Assembly (NCBI GenBank): GCA_026873275.1
Contig: JANTUC010000016.1
Coordinates: 186,001 to 250,000, forward strand
Direction: 5' to 3'
DNA length: 64,000 bases
Source of the DNA: Pseudopithomyces maydicus
Taxonomy: Eukaryota > Ascomycota > Dothideomycetes > Pleosporales > Didymosphaeriaceae
Below the pieces are notes generated by a model, which worked only from the letters and a program-made list of their open reading frames with translations, was not told the origin of the DNA and made no database searches. The position numbers and the translations under genes were made by a program. Below are positions 55,523 through 64,000 of this stretch, in pieces; within the stretch, counting starts at the first letter, position 1, and each line of letters starts with the position of its first letter.

Positions 55523-56010
55523 ATGAAGCGGCGAGGCAGAGGTTAATTGCAGAGAAGAAAGCTGGGGATGCAGCTTCGGCTTCGGCGGCCAGCCTGACAC
55601 AGGAGAAAGTTTGAAGAGGTTGTAATATGTTCATAACCTGCATATATATGATTTTCAATTACCGTCGTAAAAACGTGTACAGGTCATGCCGACTCAAGCG
55701 AAAGGCAAACCAGACGCAACGAATCCAGTAACAAGAAGCAATAAGACAATACACCAAACAGGAGAGGGTAAAAATAGTTGATAACGGCGCGGAGAGTATG
55801 TTACATTTAAGTTTTAATCCTGGTTTAGATAGAATGTATACAGTACATAGCATCGTACTGTCTGCGCCGTTATTAGTTGGGTGAAAAGTAGCTACATTTC
55901 GCCTCACGCAGCTTGGAAGATCTTGTATGGATACATTGCTAGAATTGCACTGCGATTCACACTACTCACAGATTTTGATCTCTATTGTATTTTTATCTCT
56001 TACTTTGCTT
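55523..56010. other. Intergenic region between convergent genes
   Basis: AT-rich 3' flanks of the exporter and the monooxygenase. Short frames on both strands have no domain signal. Confidence 0.4.
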
Positions 56011-57638
56011 CTATGTAGACTTTTGCTCTCCAGCAAGCTTGCCATCGGCATCGTGCTTCCCGTCAACCTTCCCCTCTCTTCTCACGGTCTCCTCATAGAT
56101 ATCGTATCTATACTTTGAGCCCACATGGTCGTCCCTCAATCCTTTTTGGCCTTTTCCATAAATCTTCTCCCTCGCTGTCCACTCTTCACCCTGCTTCTCA
56201 TTCGGTACCTCCGCATAGATACCTCTCGTTCTCAATTCCGGTACTAACAAGTCAACTACATCTTCGAAGCTACCTGGCGTTGTGACGTAGCCGATGTTGA
56301 AGCCGTCAACATCAGCCTCTTTCACCCAGCGTTCCAGCTCGTCTGCTACCGTTTTTGGCGAGCCAACAGATACAGGTCCCAGACCTCCTATGGACGCCTT
56401 TTCTGCGATAACTCGAGGAGTCCATTCGGGTACCTCAGGAGATGTGACGGTGAACTGATCGAGGAGACTTCTTACACGGTGGTCCGTTGTTGCATCATCT
56501 GCAGTCAGAACATGGTCAGGGGGATACTTGCTAAGGTCAATGCCTGTCCAACCGCTGACCAGTACCAAGCCGCCGATCTCACTTGCATATTTCTTCAGTT
56601 CTTTGTACTTTTCTTGTGCTTCTTCATCGGTTTTTCCCAGTATTGGCGTGAATGTCGCGAAAAATTTGATGCTGTTGGGGTCTCTTCCTTTCTGTTTTGC
56701 CAGTTCGCGGATTTTTGCTACTTTAGGCGCCAGGACAATTGGGGAGTGCGAAGATACAAATATAGCTTCAGCATGATTTGCAGCAAATTCTGAGCCTGCG
56801 GAAGACGTCCCTGCTTGGAAGAGAAAGGGCGTGCGCTGTGGCGATGGATCGACGATGTGGCGCGACTCAAGATTGTAGTACTTTCCGTCATGCTTGATGG
56901 TGCGAATCTTGTCTGGATTTATGTATTCGTCTGCTTCTGCATTCTCGGTGATGGCATCATCAGACCACGATCCCTCCCATAATCTTTCCATGTTAGCATT
57001 GTTCGGAGTGGCTGTGACGACGAACACTTACTTGTATAATACTCGCAGATACTCGTCAGCTTGAGCATATCTTTCATCGTGCTCGATAGGCGTGTCAATA
57101 CCGATTGCCTTGAAAGCAGCTTTTTCCAGCTCGTTACGATGTTCCAGCCAAAACGTCCTCCGGTTAAGTGATCAAGGGTGCTAAAGCGTTTTGCCAATAA
57201 AAATGGAGGTTCGAAGGATGTGGATGCAGTTATAGCAAAACTAAGATGCTTGGTGACTGCTGCCATGGCCGAGATAGGCTACATCCATTAGCCTTCCTAG
57301 ACTTATTTTCCTGGGTGCCGAAACCAGAATCTTACAATAGTTGGATCAGTCATTGGCCATTGTGCCGCCCTCCGAATACAATTTTCCAAGCTATCTTGAT
57401 ATGTATCGTATCCACCATATGTATCAGCAAGGAAGAGTGCATTGATACCACCGCGCTCGAGCAGCTTTGCCAGATCGATCCAGTAGTCTAGCTTTCGTTT
57501 CGTAGCTGATCTATCTTGAGGATTTTTCCATTGACCAGGACTCAGGTGTCCAACGGTACTCATGTCGAACGCATTGATAAGTATTTTTTTGTGCTGGCCC
57601 GGAGTATCACTGATGCCATTTGTTCTGATGTGAGACAT
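56011..57638 (-). CDS. FMN-dependent luciferase-like monooxygenase (NtaA/DmoA type), one apparent base deletion
   Basis: Exons 57336-57638, 57032-57278 and 56011-56983 encode about 507 residues. Family landmarks appear in order: ILINAFDMSTVGHLSPGQW, GGINALFLADTYGGYDTY, GGRFGWNIVTSW, IEHDERYAQADEYLRVLYKLWEGSW, HDGKYYNLESRH, RTPFLFQAGTSSAGSEFAANHAEAIFV and ILGKTDEEAQEKY. These are group C flavin monooxygenases that take reduced FMN from a partner reductase and oxidise substrates such as aminopolycarboxylates, sulfonates or thioethers. A break lies at T5 57121-57125: the coding strand needs a sixth A there, and adding it aligns the stretch to relatives without gaps and fits both intron phases. 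It may act on the polyketide, or serve nutrient use together with the neighbouring permease. No reductase gene is visible. Confidence 0.8.
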
Positions 57639-58400
57639 GGTTGCTGTAAGGACAAAGATGCGAGCGGTGCAAAGAGTGATGCCGTTCAATGTTAATGGCA
57701 CTCTATATCAGTAACGGTATCCTTCCAGTAATGCCCAAAGCACGTGCTTCACGTATAGATAATGCCATACCAGGGTATAGTGGTGCCATGCACTACCCCA
57801 CTCGGCTACACAACCCGGGTGGTGATGCGCTCGGTTGAGCATTTTCGTCATGCATAGTGTACATTGCGCCATATGATGCTGCAGCCGAAGTCGCGATCAC
57901 ACGCAGCGCTATCTTGTATAGGGAGTCTTTTTTTTGTTTCTCTGCATGACCGCAGGAGTTTCCCCACTTCGCGATAAGCGTTTTCGGCGCTGAATCGTGC
58001 TGCTACCCTGCCCGCGCACAACAACTAATCAGGCTTCCAGCTTTAATCCCAAACCTGACTCACTTGTCATTGATTTTTTTGGATGCAGATGTTCTGCGAG
58101 AAGACGAGGGTTTGTGCGACTTTGTGAATTCATGTTGGGCCCACCTCAGAAGTATCTTGAGAAATTTAGATTACATGTATTTGTTGAAAACGAACAATGA
58201 TTCCATTGGGAAAAAGCATTGAGGCTTCACCTTGAATGTGCCAAGATTTCCTCCCGACGTCTTTGTTTTGAAACGTTTTGCTGTGTATGTGACAGGAAGC
58301 AAAAATGTTTCGAGAAATCCAGTCATAGACCGGCAGAGAAGGAAAAAGTGCTTTTTAGCCACCTACAGACTTGCTATCCACTTTATCTTGCAAGTTCCAC
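57639..58400. promoter_or_regulatory. Upstream region of the monooxygenase gene
   Basis: The monooxygenase promoter must lie here; the left neighbour on the same strand ends at 58401. No coding exon is recognised. A short frame at 57997-58200 has no signal. Confidence 0.4.
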
Positions 58401-60059
58401 TTACGCTTTTACTTTCGGGTTCGCGTCCCCAGCCTTCTGCTCAACACTTAGGTGGACGCTTGACTCTTCAACCGAGCCCCCTCCACTCTCGTTGTCCTGC
58501 ATCGAAGTCGATCTGCGCATTATTAGAAGGGTTTCTATCATATGTCTAGGCAGCGTACCTCGATTTGCTCTTTGAGTACATATTGATGATATGAGCAAGG
58601 ATGATCAAGCAGATCGCATTAGCCAGCACGAACGGATATCCTTTGGCAAATCTTGGTGCCTCAACGGTCTTGAAAACTAGCAGTGGTGTCCAAGCTGTTG
58701 TTGACTGTGATATAGTGTTGGCCAGAACTAGCGCAACAGAACGTTCAGCCGGGGAGTAACTGAGTTGGCTGTTGATCCAACCGTATAACACACTCGACAT
58801 GGCAACAGCAGAATACGTTGTCATGAAAGCAAACCATAGCGCCGATTCAGGCACGTGCCAAATTGTCAGAATGACAAGTCCGATGAGGTTCCATATGTGC
58901 GCAACAGTAATCGCCCATGCAGGACCTAAGAGAAGATCCGAACCAAAACAGACTAAGAGCGTGTAGAGAATGCCGAGTCCTGGCGAAATAGCTCCCAATT
59001 GGTTGAGACGAGCTGGTGTGTATCGCTTGAGGCTCTTCAGCCATAGTAAATAGCCTCCAGTAGTGGTGTTTACCGACCCGTTCCAGAAGAAAATATCAAG
59101 TAAAAGCAGAGCCCAGACACGAGGAGATTTCGCGAGCCGAACAAATGTCTGCAGGGTCACCTTGCCTTCTGTCTTGTGACCAGCTCTCTGCAATCGATCT
59201 TTCGAGAGTTGTATATCCTTCTCCTCGAGTATCCATCTATTCGGTTGATCGGGAGTGCCGGTTATGACGAAGATACCGATAATTCCCACGGGAATGGTGA
59301 TGATGGCACAGATGATGTACATCCAGCGCCAACCTGCTATCCCGTGCGTTCCATCTAGGCTGGCGGAAGCTGCCGACTGGATCAAAGCCGCTGTGAGAGT
59401 ACCTAAGGTAAGACCAACATAGAAGAAACCAGCACGACGCCCATACTCATCAGACCGGTACCAAGAGCCTGGCTTGTAGTAAGTAAATGAACTCAGGTAT
59501 TAGACCCACGCACCTACCAAAGATGTAATGGATGGCCGGGAAGAACGCAGCTTCGAACCATCCGACCATGAATCTGTACGCAGCAAGCTCCGCAAATGTG
59601 GTCACCCGGTACTGCAAGAGAGTGAATATTCCCCAGGCTACGTCCATCATTGGAATCAGATAATACATCGGTACTCGCGTGAAGAGGTACATGAATGGCA
59701 ATTGACCTAGCACGGCCCCCAAGATGTACAAGGTCTGGAGTCGCACAAGTTCATTTCCCTTGAATCCCAAGTCTTCTTTCATACCTGCGACGTAGGCATT
59801 GTCTATTATGATTAGAAACTGAATGCATGACAAGATCTATTGACGAACTGATATTTGCCTGGTCGATATACTTGGTCCAGTAGGCCTTGCAGGTGTTAGC
59901 AATAAACGGAATAGGTCAAAATGAGAATCTACCTACCACAAAGACATAGGGTACAATAAGAAGATCCAGTTTGACGATCAATTTGCGCTCATCGGGGGTA
60001 TCGTAGTCTTGGAACCATTTGATCCGATACCATTTGCAACTGTTTTTAGATACAGGCAT
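58401..60059 (-). CDS. MFS transporter, allantoate/anion permease type (Dal5/Tna1 family)
   Basis: Exons 59937-60059, 59849-59885, 59518-59802, 58559-59468 and 58401-58512 give 488 residues. The last exon is easy to miss: splicing at 58559/58512 replaces a premature end (YAA then stop) with a hydrophilic tail (STSMQDNESGGGSVEESS...). The N-terminus WFQDYDTPDERKLIVKLDLLIVPYVFV followed by YWTKYIDQANI is typical of the anion:cation symporter branch of MFS, as are NNAYVAGMKEDL, FEAAFFPAIHYIFGSWY and SDEYGRRAGFFYVG. Members import allantoate, nicotinate, pantothenate, sulfonates and similar organic acids with protons. It is on the same strand as the neighbouring monooxygenase, which supports an uptake-plus-oxidation pair. 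Export is less likely for this branch. Confidence 0.88.
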
Positions 60060-61775
60060 TATGGACTCTGGAAACTAAGTAGAACCCGAAGTCCTACTTG
60101 CTCAATGTCCTGTGGCATTATATAGGGAAGTGTAACCCCATTTTGAGTTTGGCGTGTATAACCTCCACAATAAACGCGATTCGGCTGAAAACTTATAGCT
60201 TAGGTAAAATGTGGTAATGCAGGGATACGAAGTCCAAAATTACTCTTATTAAGGCGAATGAGCTGCAAAAGAGTGATTCCTAGATAAATCGGGGTTGCGA
60301 CATGCTGATCCCGTCAATAAGTGGGGTGAAGACGTGATTATTAGTGTAGGCGAGATGGTGGATGACTCGCCAGCGATAACGGACTCAGAGGACACCTAAC
60401 TAATACTTTACTACAGGGAGATAGTATCTTTTTAGAAATTATTTAACTGAGAGATGAAGAGTAAAATGCGAATATGTTTAGTACTCCTGGTTGTTGAATT
60501 CGTTGCGTCGGGTTTGCCTTTGGCTGGAGTCGGCATGACCTGTCCAGGTCCTTACGACGTTAATTGAGAACCATATATCCTATACACTAGAATAAAATTT
60601 CATCTTTATATTATGAAGTTCATTTATGGATTTAGAGAAATATATGTATATAGTTCCCGCGCAACATTTCTAACTTGGTAGAATGGAAAAGTCTAATAAG
60701 GTCGCGCTGTATCTTTATATACCTACTCGAATCTATAAAAGTTAGATACACACGTGTACATCCAAGGAATAGTCTGACCGGTCAATTAGGATCATAATCC
60801 TGCTTGTTACACATCCGAGACATCAAGCCATGGCTTGGCATGCGGACGTGCTCTTCCTCCAGGAACGGGATGTTGCAGCTCAGTCAGAAAACGGTTGTGT
60901 GCGTGACTTGGACTGTATATCGTGGCTGATAAGAGGGTTGTAATGATTTGCTATATCAGCGCGAATTGCAGTGGTATCTATGGCAGAGGGCAGGATGCTT
61001 TGGCTGGTACGAGTATGGATGCGGGGTACCGGTAGCGGGCTTTACCTGCTTCTACCTAACATCACCAGCTACGCCTACCCATGCGAGTCAGATACTCACC
61101 CCATTATCGGATGAAAAAAGCTGATATCAAAAGATGCACAGACATGAAACAATCTCCGGAGATTAACTGGCCCGAAGACGAGGCTGCACGTGTGTCCTAG
61201 ACGAATGTGTCTCCTGTATATCACGAGAAAAATTGTGAGCCTTCAATACCCTACAGTATATAGCCTCTACCACTAACTTACAAACGAAAAAGGTCGGGCT
61301 TTTATACCTCGTTCTCGAATTTCACATCAGGCTGGCGATCTCCCGAATCATCTTCTGTTAAGACTAAGAACAGTGACGAGAATAACAGGCTTCACCATTT
61401 ACCATCGCCTTCTGTGGGTTTCAAATCATTACCTCAAAACGTCCACTACGCACAATGATGAATTAATTACCGTGAAATACAGCAAATGATGCGCTTCAGA
61501 ATCACGAAGGGCAATCTTGTTAATGAAAATGGGTTGACTGACAATTGTAAACTGGAAGATAACACAGTAGGAAGAAGAGATAGATTTAATACTCTATATT
61601 ACACCAGAATTATTCTAAGTTGAAAAGGTTCCACTATCCATGCTCGCTGTTACAAAGATCGGTGTTGGCGATCGATGATGGTGGTGACGGCCGTCATCGT
61701 CGCCATCCACCTACCACCTCAAATCACCCATCATGGCTGTTCTAAACCACTGCTCGAACGCTGAGATACTGGCGG
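60060..61775. other. 1.7 kb AT-rich intergenic region
   Basis: No gene is visible. It contains copy 2 of the dispersed repeat and the promoter of the permease at its left end. The right end is the 3' flank of the ABC transporter gene. Confidence 0.45.
60481..60558 (+). repeat. Dispersed repeat, copy 2
   Basis: Matches 17718-17794 in the same orientation at about four fifths identity by eye, with mostly C/T and G/A differences and one indel. It lies in AT-rich non-coding DNA. Confidence 0.75.
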
Positions 61776-63992
61776 TTATGAATGCTCACCAGTGCTGACG
61801 CCCAATCGCTGTCCTTTTGGCACTCTGCTGATCCAATACACCGCAAAAGTACCCACAACATTAAACACTATATATACCCAAACAATTCCAAAGTAAAACC
61901 ATCGATCTGTGTAGGTAATGCTGAAACGTTCGAAAAATTCAGAGGTATTGCTCAAAGGACAGTACGAGCATATATCAGTAGCCTCATGGTTGAGGAGTGC
62001 ACCGCCTGCATATTCGATATAAGGTCCCAGATACTTTCCACATGTAAGATTGGAAGGAGGTGTAAGTTGCAGTAACTCCGTGTCAGAACAGACAATAGAA
62101 TCGTTGCCCACGCCTACGGTGATCATGCCCGCGATCAGGTAGGTTAGCGGCGAAACACGATACATGAAGATCCAGAAGTCAGGCAGTGCAGCCTTAGGCA
62201 CGAGGACTCCACAGAACATAAGAATCAAGTAGAATACAAGCTGTCCGATATTGACAGCGGTGTCTACTTGGTCGATGCCCGCGATCAGGAGGTTGGACAT
62301 GGTTGATGTAAATAGAAAGAAAAGCCACATGAACAGCCACATGAGCGCCGCGTTTTGATGCCCATGAGGACTGTACATGCCTATTGGAAAGTAGAATAAC
62401 ACGTATGCTAAGACTGAGCCTATCGTTTGCCATAGAGCTTCCGTGACAATGGCTGAAAGGAGGAAGGCAGACCACGAGTACGTTTTTGATTGCCTCTCGC
62501 GGGCTTCAAAAAGGATGCGTCGTGCGGAGAAGACCGGCAGGATTTGCTGCATAAGGTTGCTAAAATTCGTGAAAAGGAGGAAGATGGCAAAAAGGAGGGT
62601 TTGCAGTCCCTGCAGGCTGTGTGAGGCGTTGGAGCAAGAGATGCTGATTATGAGAGCCGCGCCGCAGCAGAATACCAGCTTTGCCCATAAATAAGTTGGT
62701 GTACGCCAGTAATCTATCATATCCCGTTTGAGGAGGACTTTGAACTGGAAGAAGAAAGGTGTTGCAAATTGAGAGGGGCCTGTAACAGAGGACGCTGGGG
62801 GCGAGTTTGTCTTTTCTGGTAACTGGGAGCTTGTTGTAGCAGCAGTATCTGCATTGAAATTAGCCAATCGGCTTCGCACTTCCAAAAGCTCAGCGGATGC
62901 ATTCCATAATTTGGAAAAGTGTGCCACTGCGTCGCGAGATGTGATCTCAAACAGCCATTCGGCCGGATTCTCGTCCACGCGGCATGGAGTAGCCCCCAGC
63001 CTTTCGAAGTAGGAAACAACAGTTCGCGATTCCTGTCCGATGGTCCCAAAGTACAAGGTTCTGCCTCCATCTGTAATAAATAATAGTTCATCGAACATGT
63101 TAAAGATCGCTGAAGAAGGTTGGTGAATAGTACAGATCACCGCTTGCCCATGGTGAGCTAAGGTTTGCAGAAGGGAGCAGATAGTCCAAGCAGATTGACT
63201 ATCCAGCCCAGAGGTCGGCTCGTCCAATATCAAAAGTTCGGGCTTTGCAGCCAGCTCGACTCCGATCGAAAGTCGCTTTCGCTGCTCAACATTCAGTCCT
63301 TGGCCAATATCTCCAACCATGGCATCGGATATACTTTCAAGCTCGAGGACACGTATTATCTCTTCGACATAATCCATCTTATCTTGCATTGACACATGTG
63401 GTGGCTGCCTTAATATGGCACTGAACTGTAAGGATTCACGAACGGTCGAAGTAGGGCAATGAATATCTTGTTGTTGAACGTATCCTGTTTTCCTCTGGAA
63501 ATCGGTCCTACGGGGCTGGCCGTTGTAATAAATTTCTCCAATTAGATTCCCCGTGGCTGTACGTCCGGACAATACATCTAGTAGTGTCGTCTTGCCCGCA
63601 CCCGTGGCTCCCATGAGTGCGGTTAGTTTACCGGGTCTGATCCAGCCATTGACCTCGCTCAACAACCGGCGCTGAACTTTGCCGTCTGTTATCTGGTAGG
63701 AGATATTGCTCCAATGTATCATCTTTTGTGCGCTCTGAAGGCCTTGTGGCATTTGACGACCTTCTTGCGCCATGTTACCGTGCTTTTCAGTTGTCACCTG
63801 CGGATTTTCTTCCTCATCACACCTTCTTGGGGGCTTCTTTGGCAAACCACTGTTAGGAGCATAAAGAAGGACCTCTCCACGAGGCTTTCTCGCCAAGATT
63901 ACCTCTGACGCAATCAAATGGATCACAAGAAACCCAATCATGAACAGAAACAATATCCACAAGTTCCTGGTCACGTCAGCAGCCGTTTCCAA
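61776..63992 (-). CDS. PDR-type (ABCG) ABC transporter, C-terminal half; 5' end outside the window
   Basis: An open frame of at least 738 codons without introns runs from the right edge to a stop at 61776. It begins inside the first membrane domain (LWILFLFMIGFLVIHLIASEVIL), passes through the second nucleotide-binding domain and ends with the second membrane domain. NBD2 has Walker A GATGAGKTT, signature NVEQRKRLSIGVE and Walker B LLILDEPTSGLDS, the form typical of fungal PDR proteins, whose NBD2 Walker A is canonical. The second membrane domain contains PTYLWAKLVFC, GMYSPHGHQ and the large loop with YIEYAGGALLNHE. Such plasma-membrane pumps export drugs and metabolites with ATP. The N-terminal NBD1 should lie to the right of position 64000. 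The gene could serve cluster self-protection. Confidence 0.92.
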   Translation of the reverse strand: METAADVTRNLWILFLFMIGFLVIHLIASEVILARKPRGEVLLYAPNSGLPKKPPRRCDEEENPQVTTEKHGNMAQEGRQMPQGLQSAQKMIHWSNISYQITDGKVQRRLLSEVNGWIRPGKLTALMGATGAGKTTLLDVLSGRTATGNLIGEIYYNGQPRRTDFQRKTGYVQQQDIHCPTSTVRESLQFSAILRQPPHVSMQDKMDYVEEIIRVLELESISDAMVGDIGQGLNVEQRKRLSIGVELAAKPELLILDEPTSGLDSQSAWTICSLLQTLAHHGQAVICTIHQPSSAIFNMFDELLFITDGGRTLYFGTIGQESRTVVSYFERLGATPCRVDENPAEWLFEITSRDAVAHFSKLWNASAELLEVRSRLANFNADTAATTSSQLPEKTNSPPASSVTGPSQFATPFFFQFKVLLKRDMIDYWRTPTYLWAKLVFCCGAALIISISCSNASHSLQGLQTLLFAIFLLFTNFSNLMQQILPVFSARRILFEARERQSKTYSWSAFLLSAIVTEALWQTIGSVLAYVLFYFPIGMYSPHGHQNAALMWLFMWLFFLFTSTMSNLLIAGIDQVDTAVNIGQLVFYLILMFCGVLVPKAALPDFWIFMYRVSPLTYLIAGMITVGVGNDSIVCSDTELLQLTPPSNLTCGKYLGPYIEYAGGALLNHEATDICSYCPLSNTSEFFERFSITYTDRWFYFGIVWVYIVFNVVGTFAVYWISRVPKGQRLGVSTGEHS

Positions 63993-64000
63993 CTCAGTCA

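Noticed and set aside
58546..58560. Permease ending in YAA followed by stop
   Set aside because: A good donor lies at this point, and a 46-base intron leads in phase to a hydrophilic tail typical of the family, so the end is placed at 58401.
1..64000. tRNA, 5S rRNA, CRISPR array, telomeric repeat
   Set aside because: No T-loop/A-box pattern, 5S-like block, spaced identical repeats or TTAGGG runs were noticed by eye; a covariance-model scan would be needed to exclude tRNAs fully.

Overview
The window is nuclear DNA from a filamentous ascomycete (Pezizomycotina). Evidence: many spliced protein genes with introns of about 45-100 bases, GT..AG ends and recognisable branch sites; fungus-specific families (Zn2Cys6 regulators, UstYa/DUF3328 proteins, a highly reducing polyketide synthase, FSH serine hydrolases, a PDR-type ABC transporter, a GH3 beta-glucosidase); no operons or ribosome binding sites. 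Family content suggests Dothideomycetes, but I cannot name a genus. I rebuilt exon structures by hand from splice signals and reading phase.

Left part (about 0-35 kb), mostly conserved or housekeeping genes in microsatellite-rich DNA: a GNAT acetyltransferase; a divergent pair of UstYa-type genes; two uncharacterised genes; the complex I subunit NDUFS5; a large forkhead regulator with FHA and FKH domains (Fkh1/2 type); a secreted GH3 beta-glucosidase; a Zn2Cys6 regulator; a 7.2 kb stretch (19.9-27.1 kb) of simple repeats without a convincing gene; a long disordered conserved protein; splicing factor Prp45/SNW1; and a small secreted protein.

Right part (about 35-64 kb), accessory genes in DNA without such microsatellites: a gene joining an alpha/beta-hydrolase-like module (nucleophile Ser replaced by Asn) to a CorA-like membrane module; a secreted protein with a possible Kex2 site and a Lys-rich linker; then a biosynthetic cluster with an FSH hydrolase, an HR-PKS (KS-AT-DH-degenerate ER-KR-ACP, no methyltransferase motif), a Zn2Cys6 regulator, a second FSH hydrolase and a DHA-type MFS exporter. 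Beyond lie an FMN-dependent (luciferase-like) monooxygenase, an allantoate-permease-type MFS transporter and the 3' part of a PDR ABC transporter that runs off the window. These last three may belong to the cluster or form a separate uptake/catabolism module.

In five genes the reading frame holds only if single bases are missing, seven in all, every one a loss in or beside a run of identical bases. The whole GH3 gene (three losses), FSH2, the monooxygenase, the small secreted gene and the disordered-protein gene otherwise splice perfectly. A homopolymer undercall in the assembly is the simplest explanation. The most interesting biology is the PKS with its eroded ER and two FSH hydrolases, the hydrolase-CorA fusion, the processed Lys-rich secreted protein, and the UstYa pair without a visible precursor peptide.
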